From assembly GCF_014201505.1 (NCBI RefSeq), contig NZ_JACHEO010000001.1, positions 248,001 through 312,000 on the forward strand: a DNA stretch of 64,000 nucleotides. The letters are read 5' to 3'. The notes below the pieces were generated by a model. That model was not told the origin of the DNA. It saw only the letters and a program-made list of their open reading frames with translations, and searched no databases. Positions 44,134 to 53,815 of this stretch are shown here, piece after piece; positions within the stretch are counted from its first letter, which is position 1; the number at the start of each line of letters is the position of its first letter. Position numbers and translations under genes: made by a program. This DNA comes from Desulfoprunum benzoelyticum. GTDB taxonomy: Bacteria > Desulfobacterota > Desulfobulbia > Desulfobulbales > Desulfocapsaceae.

Positions 44134-45819
44134 ATGAGCACCGATGACAAGAAGATCATCTATTCGATGATCAGGGTGAGCAAATACTACGATACCAAAC
44201 CGGTTCTGAAGGACATTTCCCTGTCGTACTTCTATGGCGCCAAGATCGGGGTGCTCGGCCTCAACGGCTCGGGCAAGAGCACGCTGCTGCGGATTCTGGC
44301 CGGAATCGACAAGGAGTTCAACGGTGAGACCATCCTGGCACCCGGCCTGACGATCGAATATCTTGACCAGGAACCACGGCTCGATCCCGAGAAGACCGTA
44401 CGCCAGATCGTCGAGGAGGGGGTTCAGGAGACGGTCGATCTGCTCGCCGAATTCAACCGGATCAACGAGAGCTTTGCCGAACCGATGAGCGACGATGCGA
44501 TGCAGAATCTGATCGATCGCCAGGCGGCGGTGCAGGACAAACTCGATCACCTGTCGGCCTGGGACCTCGACAGCCGACTGGAGATGGCGATGGATGCGCT
44601 GCGCTGCCCGCCGTCGGACACCAGATGCGGGATCCTCTCCGGTGGCGAGCAGCGCCGGGTCGCCCTCTGCCGGATCCTCCTCAAGCAGCCGGATATCCTG
44701 TTGCTCGACGAACCCACCAACCACCTCGACGCCGAATCCGTCGCCTGGCTCGAGCACCACCTGCAGGGCTATGCCGGGACGGTCATCGCCGTCACCCACG
44801 ACCGCTACTTCCTCGACAACGTCGCCGGCTGGATCCTCGAACTCGACCGCGGCCTCGGCATCCCGTGGAAGGGCAACTATTCTTCGTGGCTGGAGCAGAA
44901 GGAAAAACGGCTGGCGACGGAGGAGAAAAAAGAGAGCGAGCGGCGCAAGACCCTGCAGCGCGAGCTCGAATGGATCAGGATGTCGCCCAAGGGGCGGCGC
45001 AGCAAATCGAAGGCCCGGATCAGCTCCTACGAGCAGCTGATGGCGCAGGAAACCGAGAATCTGGCCCGTGACCTCGAGATCTTCATCCCCCCCGGGCCCC
45101 GTCTCGGCAAGGTCGTCATCGAAGCCGACCAGGTCCGCAAATGCTTCGGCGATCGGATCCTGATCGACGACATGAGTTTCTCGCTTCCCCCCGGCGGCAT
45201 CGTCGGCGTCATCGGCCCCAACGGCGCCGGTAAGACGACGCTGTTTAAGATGATCACCGGCCAGGAGCAGCCGGACAGCGGCACGATCCGCGTCGGCGAG
45301 ACGGTCAAGCTCTGCTATGTCGACCAGAGCCGTGACGCCCTTGATCCGGAACAGACGATCTGGCAGGCGATTGCCGACAACCAGGAGACAATCTGGCTCG
45401 GCACCAGGGAAATCAACAGCCGGGCCTACGTCGGCAAGTTCAATTTTTCCGGTCAGGATCAGCAGAAAAAGGTCGGCCTGCTCTCCGGCGGCCAGCGCAA
45501 CCGGGTTCACCTGGCGAAGATGCTGAAAGAAGGCGGCAACGTCCTGCTGCTCGACGAGCCGACCAACGATCTCGATGTCAACACCCTTCGGGCGCTGGAA
45601 GAGGCGCTGGAGAATTTCGGCGGCTGTGCCGTCGTCATCAGCCATGATCGCTGGTTCCTCGACCGGATCGCCACCCATATCCTCGCCTTCGAGGGTGATT
45701 CCCAGGTCGTGTGGTTCGAGGGCAATTATTCCGATTACGAAAAAGACCGCAAGGCCAGACTGGGAACGGACGCCGACCAGCCACACCGCATCCGCTACCG
45801 GCAGATGACCCGGGCCTGA
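44134..45819 (+). CDS. ettA: ABC-F translational throttle protein EttA
   Basis: ABC-F ATPase of 561 residues, with two nucleotide-binding domains in one chain and no membrane domain. Domain 1 has Walker [10 protein letters not shown] (near residue 43) and signature LSGGEQRRV; domain 2 has GPNGAGKTT (near residue 364) and LSGGQRNRV. The EttA-type arm and the PtIM linker with R/K-rich [16 protein letters not shown] are present. It binds the ribosomal E site and gates the first elongation steps with the energy state. Stop codon lies six bases from the convergent tsaC stop. Confidence 0.94.
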   Translation: MSTDDKKIIYSMIRVSKYYDTKPVLKDISLSYFYGAKIGVLGLNGSGKSTLLRILAGIDKEFNGETILAPGLTIEYLDQEPRLDPEKTVRQIVEEGVQETVDLLAEFNRINESFAEPMSDDAMQNLIDRQAAVQDKLDHLSAWDLDSRLEMAMDALRCPPSDTRCGILSGGEQRRVALCRILLKQPDILLLDEPTNHLDAESVAWLEHHLQGYAGTVIAVTHDRYFLDNVAGWILELDRGLGIPWKGNYSSWLEQKEKRLATEEKKESERRKTLQRELEWIRMSPKGRRSKSKARISSYEQLMAQETENLARDLEIFIPPGPRLGKVVIEADQVRKCFGDRILIDDMSFSLPPGGIVGVIGPNGAGKTTLFKMITGQEQPDSGTIRVGETVKLCYVDQSRDALDPEQTIWQAIADNQETIWLGTREINSRAYVGKFNFSGQDQQKKVGLLSGGQRNRVHLAKMLKEGGNVLLLDEPTNDLDVNTLRALEEALENFGGCAVVISHDRWFLDRIATHILAFEGDSQVVWFEGNYSDYEKDRKARLGTDADQPHRIRYRQMTRA

Positions 45820-45825
45820 AGGAAC

Positions 45826-46461
45826 TCAGCCGGCGGCAGGATCGATATCGACGGCGCCGGAACGGATCTGGTGCAACACCCCGGCCCGTTCGCCGATGAT
45901 GGTCGAGCATCGGCCGCCCGGGGTCGTGCCGCCATCGATGATCAAATCTATCGCCCCGCCGAGATGGGCCCGGACCTCGGCGGCGGTGCGAGCCGGCTGC
46001 TGTTCGGAGAGATTGGCGCTGGTCGCGGTGATCGCCCGGCCGAAGGCCTTGCCCAGCGCCTGGGCGATCGGATGGGGCGAGATCCTGACCCCGATGGTCC
46101 CGGTCCCCCCGGTCAGCAGGAGCGGCAGACCGGCACGGGCCGGAAAGATCAGGGTGAGGGGACCCGGCCAGTAGCGGGCGATGAGCGGCGCATAGACATC
46201 GGGTACGGCGGTAACGAGCGAATACAGCAGCGCCTGGGCATGGATCAGCAGCAGCACCGGTTTGTCGGCCGGTCGGTGCTTGACCGCAAACAACCGCTGC
46301 AGGGCCCGTTCGTTGTAGGGATCGACGGCCAGGCCGTAGCAGGTCTCGGTGGGAAAGGCGACGACGCCCCCCCCCTCAAGAACGGTGACGGCCCGGTCGA
46401 TCACCGCGGCATCGATCAGGTTGTTGCCCTCAGCGAAGGATGCGGCTGGCCTTTTCTTCAA
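45826..46461 (-). CDS. tsaC: L-threonylcarbamoyladenylate synthase (TsaC/Sua5)
   Basis: YrdC-domain protein of up to 211 residues that forms threonylcarbamoyl-AMP for tRNA t6A synthesis, the substrate for Tsa[45 protein letters not shown] and [12 protein letters not shown] are the classic motifs, plus the later STIIGE. It lacks the C-terminal Sua5 domain. The start is uncertain: the listed TTG overlaps the purD-purE gene by 32 bases and has no spaced Shine-Dalgarno; a CTG with GAGGG in front, at about residue 16, or a GTG at 46404 would shorten it by 15-19 residues without loss of the fold. Confidence 0.9.
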   Translation of the reverse strand: MKKRPAASFAEGNNLIDAAVIDRAVTVLEGGGVVAFPTETCYGLAVDPYNERALQRLFAVKHRPADKPVLLLIHAQALLYSLVTAVPDVYAPLIARYWPGPLTLIFPARAGLPLLLTGGTGTIGVRISPHPIAQALGKAFGRAITATSANLSEQQPARTAAEVRAHLGGAIDLIIDGGTTPGGRCSTIIGERAGVLHQIRSGAVDIDPAAG

Positions 46462-48205
46462 CCTCTTGCACCATCTCCTGGCGGAAGGCGACCAGTCCGG
46501 CGGCCAGACCGCGATCGTTCAGGGCCAGAATCCGCACCGCCAGAACGGCGGCATTCTTCGATCCGGCCTTGCCGATGGCCATGGTCGCGACCGGGATCCC
46601 CGGCGGCATCTGGACGGTCGACAGCAGCGCATCCATCCCCTGCAGCGGCGAGGCATCGAGCGGCACGCCGATGACCGGCAGATCGGTATGGGCGGCGATC
46701 ACCCCGGCCAGATGCGCCGCCATGCCAGCGCCGGCAATGATGATCCGCAACCCCCGCTCCTGAGCCGTTTTCGCCCACTGGGCCGCCCGCTCCGGGGTCC
46801 GGTGGGCCGAGGCGACGGTCATCTCCCAGGGGACCCCCATCGTATCGAGAAAATCGGCGGCGGCCTTCATGACCGGCAGATCCGAGTCGCTGCCCATGAC
46901 GATCCCGACCATCGCCCGGCGGTCCGGAGCGGCCAAACGTTTGAGGGCCTTTCCGCCGATGTCCCGGCGGAAATAGCACCCGGGGAATTGAATTCTATCC
47001 ACCCCGTGGTAGGCCCGCTCGATCGCCTCGGCCAAATCGGCGCCGATGGCGGTCACTCCCAGGACCCGACCGCCGCTGGTAACGACCCTGCCGCCAACGC
47101 GTCTGGTGCCGGCATGAAAGACCTCGACCCCCTCAATCTGCGACGCCTTCTTCAGTCCCTTGATGACCTTGCCGGTGGCGTAGGCGCCGGGGTAACCGGC
47201 CGAGGCCATCACCACGCAGACGGTCGGCCTCGGGTCGACCCGGATCTCGATCTGGTCGAGGGTGCCGTCGATACAGGCCTCGAAGACCTCGACGATGTCG
47301 GATTCAATCCGCATCAGCAGCGGCTGGGCCTCGGGATCGCCGAAGCGGCAGTTGAACTCGAGGACATTGATCTTATCGCCGTCGATCATCAGCCCGGCAT
47401 AGAGAATCCCCTTGTACGGCCGACCTTCCGCCGCCATTCCCTCGACCGTCGGTTGCAATATGTTGTCGATGACAAAATCCGTCATTGCCGGAGTGACGAC
47501 CGGGGCGGGAGAATAGGCCCCCATCCCCCCGGTGTTCGGCCCCTTGTCGCCATCGAAAATCGCCTTGTGGTCCTGAGATGTCGGAAGCGCCCTGATCGTC
47601 TTGCCATCGGTAAAGGCGAGAAACGAGGCCTCCTCGCCGACCAGACAGTCCTCGATGATGATGGTATCGCCGGCAACGCCAAAGGCATTGTCCTTCATGA
47701 TGAGGTCAACCGCATCCATGGCCTCCTCAATCGTTGCGGCGACAATGACCCCCTTGCCCGCCGCCAGGCCATCGGCCTTGACGACCAGCGGCAGACTGCA
47801 GCTTTGAAGGTATTTTTTCGCCTCTTTTATTTTCCTGAAGGCCTTGAACGAGGCCGTCGGAATCCCGTATTTGGTCAGGAATTCCTTGGTGAACACCTTG
47901 CTTCCCTCGAGGATGGCCGCTCTTTGCGAGGGGCCGAAGATCCGCAGCTTCCTGGCTTCGAAGGCATCGACGATTCCCTCCACCAGAGACGATTCAGGCC
48001 CCACGACCGTCAGATCAATCTTCTCGGCCAGAGCGAAGGCCAGCAGACCATCGATATCGGTAGCCGAGATATCGACACATTCGGCGATTCCCTGCATGCC
48101 TGCATTTCCCGGGGCGCAAAAAATCTTTTCGACTTTTGCACTTCGGCCAATTTTCCAGACCAGTGCATGCTCCCGTCCTCCCGAACCGACAACGAGTATT
48201 TTCAT
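46430..48205 (-). CDS. purDE: fused PurD-PurE (GAR synthetase / N5-CAIR mutase)
   Basis: A 591-residue fusion of two purine-synthesis enzymes. Residues 1-421 are PurD, an ATP-grasp ligase ([52 protein letters not shown]) that makes glycinamide ribotide. After a linker of about ten residues ([13 protein letters not shown]), PurE starts at the internal M432 ([33 protein letters not shown]) and moves the carboxyl group of N5-CAIR. The internal ATG of PurE is kept, so an older purD-purE operon probably lost its stop codon. GGAGAAGAAGA precedes the ATG. Both domains look complete. Confidence 0.93.
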   Translation of the reverse strand: MKILVVGSGGREHALVWKIGRSAKVEKIFCAPGNAGMQGIAECVDISATDIDGLLAFALAEKIDLTVVGPESSLVEGIVDAFEARKLRIFGPSQRAAILEGSKVFTKEFLTKYGIPTASFKAFRKIKEAKKYLQSCSLPLVVKADGLAAGKGVIVAATIEEAMDAVDLIMKDNAFGVAGDTIIIEDCLVGEEASFLAFTDGKTIRALPTSQDHKAIFDGDKGPNTGGMGAYSPAPVVTPAMTDFVIDNILQPTVEGMAAEGRPYKGILYAGLMIDGDKINVLEFNCRFGDPEAQPLLMRIESDIVEVFEACIDGTLDQIEIRVDPRPTVCVVMASAGYPGAYATGKVIKGLKKASQIEGVEVFHAGTRRVGGRVVTSGGRVLGVTAIGADLAEAIERAYHGVDRIQFPGCYFRRDIGGKALKRLAAPDRRAMVGIVMGSDSDLPVMKAAADFLDTMGVPWEMTVASAHRTPERAAQWAKTAQERGLRIIIAGAGMAAHLAGVIAAHTDLPVIGVPLDASPLQGMDALLSTVQMPPGIPVATMAIGKAGSKNAAVLAVRILALNDRGLAAGLVAFRQEMVQEVEEKASRILR

Positions 48206-48291
48206 TCTTCTTCTCCGGTAAATAAACGATTCGAAGTACTTCTCATTTTCTTCAAGGGAAAAAGGATACGGTAATTGATCACGTTATCCTG

Positions 48292-48319
48292 TTGACAATG
48301 TCAAAAAAGAACATACACT
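48292..48319 (+). promoter_or_regulatory. predicted promoter of the TetR gene
   Basis: TTGACA (48292-48297), 16 bases, TACACT (48314-48319). The -35 box is part of a TTGACA-A-TGTCAA palindrome. Confidence 0.55.
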
Positions 48320-48324
48320 GTAAC

Positions 48325-48342
48325 TGAATGAATGACCATTCA
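48325..48342 (+). promoter_or_regulatory. FadR-like operator upstream of the TetR gene
   Basis: TGAATGAATGACCATTCA agrees at 14 of the 16 defined-or-free positions with the Bacillus FadR (YsiA) consensus TGAATGANTANTCATTCA as I recall it; the two differences are central. It sits at the predicted transcription start, where a bound repressor would block initiation. Confidence 0.55.
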
Positions 48343-48395
48343 TCGTATTATTTCACCCTTTCCCTTTTAAATTATTAGGTTTTTTTACCAACAAG

Positions 48396-49019
48396 ATGAA
48401 AGATTTGAACAAACGTTCCAAGATTATTGCGGCGGCGACGAAGGTCTTTGCCAAAAAAGGATTTTTCACCGCAAGAATATCCGATATAGCCAAAGAAGCC
48501 AAGGTCGCTGATGGTACCATCTATCTTTACTTCAACAATAAATACGACATCCTGATCTCTGTTTTCGAGGAAGAGATAGGGAAAATCATCGAGCAGATCA
48601 AGAAGATACTGGCGACGGAGACAGATCCGAAGAGAATGCTGGAAATGTATGTCACCCGTCATCTCCAGACGATGAAAAAGAACCGCAACCTGGCCGAGGT
48701 CATTCAGATAGAGCTTCGGCAGACCAACAAATTGATCAAGGAATACCGCAACACCAAGTTCATTGAATATACGGACATGATGGCCGATATTGTTCGTCTC
48801 GGCCAGAGTCAGGGGGTATTTCGTGACGATATCGAACCGGATATCGCCAAACGTTTCTTTTTCGGAGCCCTCGACGAAGTGTCACGCATCTGGACCACCT
48901 CTGCCGAAGGCCGGTATTCGGTGGAGGAGATCGCCGGCCAGCTGCTGCAGATCATCCTCACCGGCATTTCGGCGCCAAACGGCAGGTTGGCCGATCCTGA
49001 CGGCTGTTCTGCAACCTAG
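48396..49019 (+). CDS. TetR/AcrR family regulator (FadR-like)
   Basis: A 207-residue repressor. The helix-turn-helix lies in KIIAAATKVFAKKGFFTARISDIAKEAKVADGTIYLYF (about residues 9-46, quoted in part as TARISDIAKEAKVADG), and the C-terminal all-helical ligand domain resembles FadR/YsiA regulators of fatty acid degradation. The matching operator at its promoter suggests autoregulation and an acyl-CoA ligand, both inferred. No fatty acid genes are near; the neighbouring divergent gene is purD-purE. The Shine-Dalgarno is weak. Confidence 0.88.
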   Translation: MKDLNKRSKIIAAATKVFAKKGFFTARISDIAKEAKVADGTIYLYFNNKYDILISVFEEEIGKIIEQIKKILATETDPKRMLEMYVTRHLQTMKKNRNLAEVIQIELRQTNKLIKEYRNTKFIEYTDMMADIVRLGQSQGVFRDDIEPDIAKRFFFGALDEVSRIWTTSAEGRYSVEEIAGQLLQIILTGISAPNGRLADPDGCSAT

Positions 49020-49136
49020 CCGGCCTGAAACAGAGGTCTTGCGGTCCGGAGATACACTTCATCCAGGCCTGGACCAGGGACCTGTCGTATTGCGCAGAAA
49101 TACGGATCGTGACCGCGTCCCGCTTCCGGTTGAAGG

Positions 49137-49622
49137 TCAGGAAAATGTTGATGGCTGGATGTCGATGATCTCGAACTCTCGCGTCCCCCCCGGGGTCTTG
49201 GCCAGCACCTCTTCGCCAACCGCCTTGCCGAGCATGCTCCGGCCGAGGGGAGAAAGGACGGAGATCGAGCCTTTTTTGACATCGGCCTCCTCCGGACCAA
49301 GCAGTTGATAGGACACATGATCGTCGGTATCGAGATCGAGCAGCTTGACCACGGTGCCGAACACCGCTGACTTCGTCGAAACTTTCAGGCAATCGATAAC
49401 TTCCGCACGCGCCAGTTTGTCCTTGAGTTCGAGAATCCGCCCTTCGATATGCCCCTGCCGCTCTTTGGCGGCGTGGTATTCGGCATTTTCCTTCAGGTCT
49501 CCATGCTCCCGGGCGGTCTCGATCGCCTTCACGACTTCGACTCTGTCCACCCGTTCCAGACGCGCCAATTCTTCTCTCAACTTCTGGTTGCCGGTCTTCG
49601 ACATGGGAATACGTACGACCAT
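49137..49622 (-). CDS. greA: transcription elongation factor GreA
   Basis: GreA of 161 residues. The N-terminal coiled coil with the acidic tip (REHGDLKENAEYHAAKERQGHIEGRI, residues about 39-64) enters the RNA polymerase channel and stimulates cleavage of backtracked RNA. The C-terminal FKBP-like domain ends with SVLSPLGRSMLGKAVGEEV. GGAGG six bases before the ATG supports the start at 49622; a second ATG six codons on is an alternative. Convergent with the TetR gene. Confidence 0.95.
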   Translation of the reverse strand: MVVRIPMSKTGNQKLREELARLERVDRVEVVKAIETAREHGDLKENAEYHAAKERQGHIEGRILELKDKLARAEVIDCLKVSTKSAVFGTVVKLLDLDTDDHVSYQLLGPEEADVKKGSISVLSPLGRSMLGKAVGEEVLAKTPGGTREFEIIDIQPSTFS

Positions 49623-49637
49623 CCTGTCCTCCGTAAA

Positions 49638-49687
49638 ATAAAAAAAATTCCTGTCAGGATTTCTCGAAAACAGAATCCTGACAGGAA
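49638..49687 (-). terminator. strong intrinsic terminator of the TPR gene
   Basis: Perfect 14-bp arms (49648-49661 and 49674-49687, 12-base loop) followed on the minus strand by eight T. It lies 14 bases after the TPR stop and just upstream of greA. Confidence 0.92.
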
Positions 49688-49700
49688 ATGATGTTGAAAA

Positions 49701-52700
49701 TTACCAGCGATACATCAGTGAAACGAGGGCACCCTTCTGTTCGTATTCATCTGAGGTCGCAAACGACAGATTACCTTTTAATAGAAAATGCGGACTCATT
49801 TCAAGTAAAATCTCGAATCCGATCTTATGGGTGAAGTTTTCTCCCGACTCGAAACCCATCGAATAATCGAGTGAGTAGTAGCTCGGCGTCCCCCGGGTGA
49901 GACTGAACTCCTTCAGCAGGTGCTGGAAGCTGATGGTGCCGAGATGCTCCCAATACTCGTCCGGACTCCAGTACAGCGGGGTTTCCGCAAACCCTTCGTC
50001 CGATACCGTGGGAAAAACGACAGAGCTTGCTTCACTGTTGTCAATAATCCGGTAATCATATTGAAACTTGAACGTCGTCGCCTCAGCGTAGATCGCATAG
50101 CCGGACCACAGGTGAAACTGGTTCTGTGAGTTGTCGTCACTGTAACGGCGACGGCGGTAGTCGGCACCGAGGGCGATTCCCTTCGGCGTTTCGACGATCA
50201 GTCCAGTTTCATAATCCTGGAGATATATCCCCTGTTGCAGAGCGGCCAGAGTGTCGTAAACCGCATTCTGATCGAAGAGGAGGTAGCCTTTGACATATTG
50301 ATCAAACCGGCTGTTCAGCCGGGCTCCAGCGATGGCGGTCGTATCGAAGTCGTCAAGATCTTCTGCCCCGGCCCGCAGTTGCAGATCAAAATTGCCCGGG
50401 AGTTCCCGGGAATACAGCCCTTCCACCCGGTGGCCGCGAATCGTGTCGATATCCTTACTGTCCGTATAGCTGTTTCGCCGATATTCCAGAGAGATCTCCG
50501 AATCGAAATCCGGCATCATCCACAGCGTCCCTCCCTGGCTGGTCCGCAGGGTGTCGATATACCCGTTCCGTCCTTCTTTTTCGACGGTCTCCGCATCGGC
50601 GGAGAGTCGAGGTTTCCTCAGCACCTCGTTGCGCCTGATCGCCTCCTTCAGTTCCGGATACGCCGGACCATACCTCCGGATGACCTGGTACAGTTCCGCC
50701 TCCTTGCCATACTCGCCAAGCCGCCCATATATCCGCGCCAGATCGTACAGACCTTCTGCCGATACATCCTGCTCGAGAAGTTGTTTGTACTGACGTTCGG
50801 CTGCCAGGATATCCTTTCTCTTTTCGGCCTTTCGCGCCTGATATTCATTCTGGATTAACCGCTGCCAACGATATTTTTCATACATCCGGGCAGTTATGCT
50901 ATCGACCGGTTGCCCGAAATGATGACTGACATACTCCGGCGCCATGTAATGGGCGAGTGGGTCGGTTTTCTGGGGCGAATCAAGGGAAAGCATCTGCCAG
51001 ATGCTCTTCTTCAACGGCGGGTGGAATACCGCGATTTTTTCAGCCGCCATCGCCGATCGGAAATCCTGTTCCACCGGATCATCGAGAAGATGCTCATACA
51101 CCTTTATAGCCTCATCCCATTGCCTGTCCGTCCACAATGCCCTCGCCAGCAGCAACCGCCGCCAGTAATCGGGAATCGGTCTCTTTCCGGGCGTACCATT
51201 CTCTTCCTTCTCCTGCGGCGCGACGTCCTCTTCAGATTCCTTCACGACCTTGTCGAGGTTGCCGAGCTTTAATTGCAGTTCGAGGATCCGGTTTCGGACC
51301 AGCTGCTGCTCCCCGACCTCGCCAACCAGAGCCTGATACCACTGCAGGGATTCGGCGAAATCTCCGTTCATCAGCAGCAATTCGGCCTTGAGGGCCCGGG
51401 CCCGCACCGAATGGGGAAGCATTTGCAGGATGAGATCGAGATGATGCAGGCCGGCCTCGAACTCCCCGTATTCTCTTTCGACCTCGACGGCCTCGAACAG
51501 TCGCACCGGAGACAACCTGCCGGCCTGTTTCAGCATCTGGTCGATTTCCCTGAAGGCCGTTGCTGATTTGCCTTTACGCTTGGTAATCTGGAACCAGAGT
51601 ACCGCCGTTTCGATGGAGTCTTTCCGGTGCTCCCGCAACAGTCCGAGAATCTTAAGGCATGTATCATATTCGCCGAGTTGATACAGCGCCCGACACTCCT
51701 CGATCTCCATTTCCAGTTGAAAATCGGCAACTTCCTGATTGCCGGAGTTTCCCTGCAGCCGCACCCGCAGATTGTGGAGATCGGCGACGGCCTGTTCAAA
51801 CCGGCCTTCCGCCAGCAAAATTGCGATATGCAATCGATACAGATTGCGTCCATGCCGATCTGCACAGGCCCGCCAGTCATTATTTTTCTGCCGTTTTTTG
51901 AGGACGGCGAACCACTCCCTGGCCGCTTTCGTATCCTTGACCTTGAGGGCCAGGTAGCCGAGTTGCAGAACAATCGTGTCCAAGGCCTCGTTTCTGACCA
52001 GCAGTTCCCTCAACACCTGCTCCGCCAGAAAATCCTGACGGGAGGCCAGCAAGGCCTCGGCCTTGTGCAGCAGGATTTTCCTTTCCAGCTCAGTTTTCTC
52101 TCCATGCAGCCGCAGCAACAGGTCGTAGAGGTCCCATGCCTCGTCAAAGAGCAGATTCTCTCGCAAGCCATGAAGGTAGCGCAGCGACAGGTCGAGGTCC
52201 ATGGCGTCCGCACGATCTCCGCCACTCTGCAGGTACAGTTTTTTCAGGTCGTCGACCAGACCGAGCCGGCCCGCCAGCTGAACCGCCCTGGATCGTACCA
52301 CCGCATCCCCGGGGGTCTTGTGAAGGATTGCCGAATAATGGTGCAGCGCCTCGATATCCCTGCCGAGTTTTTCCTCTGTTCTGGCTCTGAGAAGAAGATA
52401 CTGGTAGCCGGCGGTCGGACCGCCTGTCATTTTCCGCTGGTAATCCAGAGACGCCTGATAATCCCCCAACCTGAAGTAGATTCTGGCGATCCTGAACATA
52501 TTCTCCTGATCGAGGGGATGATTCTGATGGATAACCAGAAGGATCTTCAGAAGATCTTTCCATTTTTTCTTGTGCTCGAGTTTCTCGGCTATCTTGAGGT
52601 AAATCGCCTCACGGTTGGGGGTTATCTTGACGAGATCATCCCACAGCATCCGGACGCCATCGTTCTCGACTATGGATATGAAATCTTCGGCGAGCAGCGC

Positions 52701-53717
52701 TCTGATCTTCTGAATTTCAAAGCCCGTGGCGATATCCTCCGGATGTTTTTCAACATATTGTTCGAGGTACTGGAGCGCCTTGTCGGGTCTGGCCTGATCG
52801 TGAAGCAGAATCCTGCCTGCAACCAGCAGAAGCTCGTCGTCTTCCACGCCCTGCTCAATCATGTACAGGATGTGGGGAAGAGCTGACCCGGATTTACCGA
52901 TCAGCATGTAATAATCAGCAATTTTCTTATGAAAAGGGATGTAGCCGGGCGACCTTTCAAGATATTTTTCCCAGATCGCCAGGGCATCCTTGTCGGCCCC
53001 CGACTTTTCAAACGCCGATGATGCCCGCATCAGGGTCGATTCATCGGTGGTGAACTGATTGACCAGGGCTGCATAGTAATCCTTGGCCTTCGGCAAATCC
53101 CCCAGGTCCTGGGCGGTTCCGGCCAATTTCTGCAGTAATTCCTTGTCGTTCGGCGTTCTCTGATACAGCCGTTCCATCAACGGGAACGCTGCGTTTTTTT
53201 TTCCCTGCCCCTCGAGTCCGTTTATCAGACCCTTGAGCGCACCGACTGACGAGGGTCCGGACGGATCATCATCATACACCCGGCCATAGTACTCGACCGC
53301 CCGCTTATACTCCTTGTTCTCGACGGCGATTCTTCCGGCCAGGAGCAGGTAGTCATGGCGGCTGTCATCGGTTTCCAGCAGATTTTCGATGAGCTCCGCG
53401 GCCGATAGCCAATCGTTCAGCTCGACCAGAACGTTGCAGTATTCCCAGCGGATCTCCATGACCTGAGGCTTCAGTTTGATCAGGTCGGCGTACGTTCTGG
53501 CGGCGAGAATGTAATCCCGGCGCTGGACGAATTCCCGCGCCTCATCCCACAGGGTCTTCCAGGCAGGGAGCGAAGGGGTGTCAAGGATGATGATGCTGTC
53601 GCGCGACGGAGCCGTCGCGGCACAGAGCGATGCGGTCGGAAAAGGAATCGTGCCGCAGAGCACCGCGCTCCATAAAAGGGCTCGCGCCGCCTGCCGGCAC
53701 CATCTGCACAGGAACAT
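49701..53717 (-). CDS. large TPR protein with C-terminal outer-membrane beta-barrel
   Basis: A 1338-residue exported protein. A signal peptide (about 1-34, hydrophobic ALLWSAVLCGTIPF) is followed by some 20 or more TPR-like helical repeats (about 50-1010; for example YDLARIYGRLGEYGKEAELY near 960), then a region of alternating strands (about 1050-1338) that ends in an aromatic residue (SLMYRW), as outer-membrane barrels do. The order of signal, TPR scaffold and barrel is that of BcsC, PelB and PgaA, which export polysaccharides. No polysaccharide synthase is nearby. The ATG at 53717 is preferred over a TTG upstream because it starts the signal peptide. It ends at a strong terminator. Confidence 0.75.
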   Translation of the reverse strand: MFLCRWCRQAARALLWSAVLCGTIPFPTASLCAATAPSRDSIIILDTPSLPAWKTLWDEAREFVQRRDYILAARTYADLIKLKPQVMEIRWEYCNVLVELNDWLSAAELIENLLETDDSRHDYLLLAGRIAVENKEYKRAVEYYGRVYDDDPSGPSSVGALKGLINGLEGQGKKNAAFPLMERLYQRTPNDKELLQKLAGTAQDLGDLPKAKDYYAALVNQFTTDESTLMRASSAFEKSGADKDALAIWEKYLERSPGYIPFHKKIADYYMLIGKSGSALPHILYMIEQGVEDDELLLVAGRILLHDQARPDKALQYLEQYVEKHPEDIATGFEIQKIRALLAEDFISIVENDGVRMLWDDLVKITPNREAIYLKIAEKLEHKKKWKDLLKILLVIHQNHPLDQENMFRIARIYFRLGDYQASLDYQRKMTGGPTAGYQYLLLRARTEEKLGRDIEALHHYSAILHKTPGDAVVRSRAVQLAGRLGLVDDLKKLYLQSGGDRADAMDLDLSLRYLHGLRENLLFDEAWDLYDLLLRLHGEKTELERKILLHKAEALLASRQDFLAEQVLRELLVRNEALDTIVLQLGYLALKVKDTKAAREWFAVLKKRQKNNDWRACADRHGRNLYRLHIAILLAEGRFEQAVADLHNLRVRLQGNSGNQEVADFQLEMEIEECRALYQLGEYDTCLKILGLLREHRKDSIETAVLWFQITKRKGKSATAFREIDQMLKQAGRLSPVRLFEAVEVEREYGEFEAGLHHLDLILQMLPHSVRARALKAELLLMNGDFAESLQWYQALVGEVGEQQLVRNRILELQLKLGNLDKVVKESEEDVAPQEKEENGTPGKRPIPDYWRRLLLARALWTDRQWDEAIKVYEHLLDDPVEQDFRSAMAAEKIAVFHPPLKKSIWQMLSLDSPQKTDPLAHYMAPEYVSHHFGQPVDSITARMYEKYRWQRLIQNEYQARKAEKRKDILAAERQYKQLLEQDVSAEGLYDLARIYGRLGEYGKEAELYQVIRRYGPAYPELKEAIRRNEVLRKPRLSADAETVEKEGRNGYIDTLRTSQGGTLWMMPDFDSEISLEYRRNSYTDSKDIDTIRGHRVEGLYSRELPGNFDLQLRAGAEDLDDFDTTAIAGARLNSRFDQYVKGYLLFDQNAVYDTLAALQQGIYLQDYETGLIVETPKGIALGADYRRRRYSDDNSQNQFHLWSGYAIYAEATTFKFQYDYRIIDNSEASSVVFPTVSDEGFAETPLYWSPDEYWEHLGTISFQHLLKEFSLTRGTPSYYSLDYSMGFESGENFTHKIGFEILLEMSPHFLLKGNLSFATSDEYEQKGALVSLMYRW

Positions 53718-53761
53718 GATCGAGCTATAATCAGCTGAGGTGGTAGGCAATGATGCCGTAC

Positions 53762-53800
53762 GAGAGAAGGCGGCGGTATTGAGTTCGCACGCCTTCTCTC
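53762..53800. repeat. 11-bp inverted repeat between the DegT and TPR genes
   Basis: GAGAGAAGGCG (53762-53772) and CGCCTTCTCTC (53790-53800) pair perfectly; no T-tract on either strand. The gap is 98 bases and both flanking genes run on the minus strand. Confidence 0.5.
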
Positions 53801-53815
53801 ATTCAGGTGTTCATG

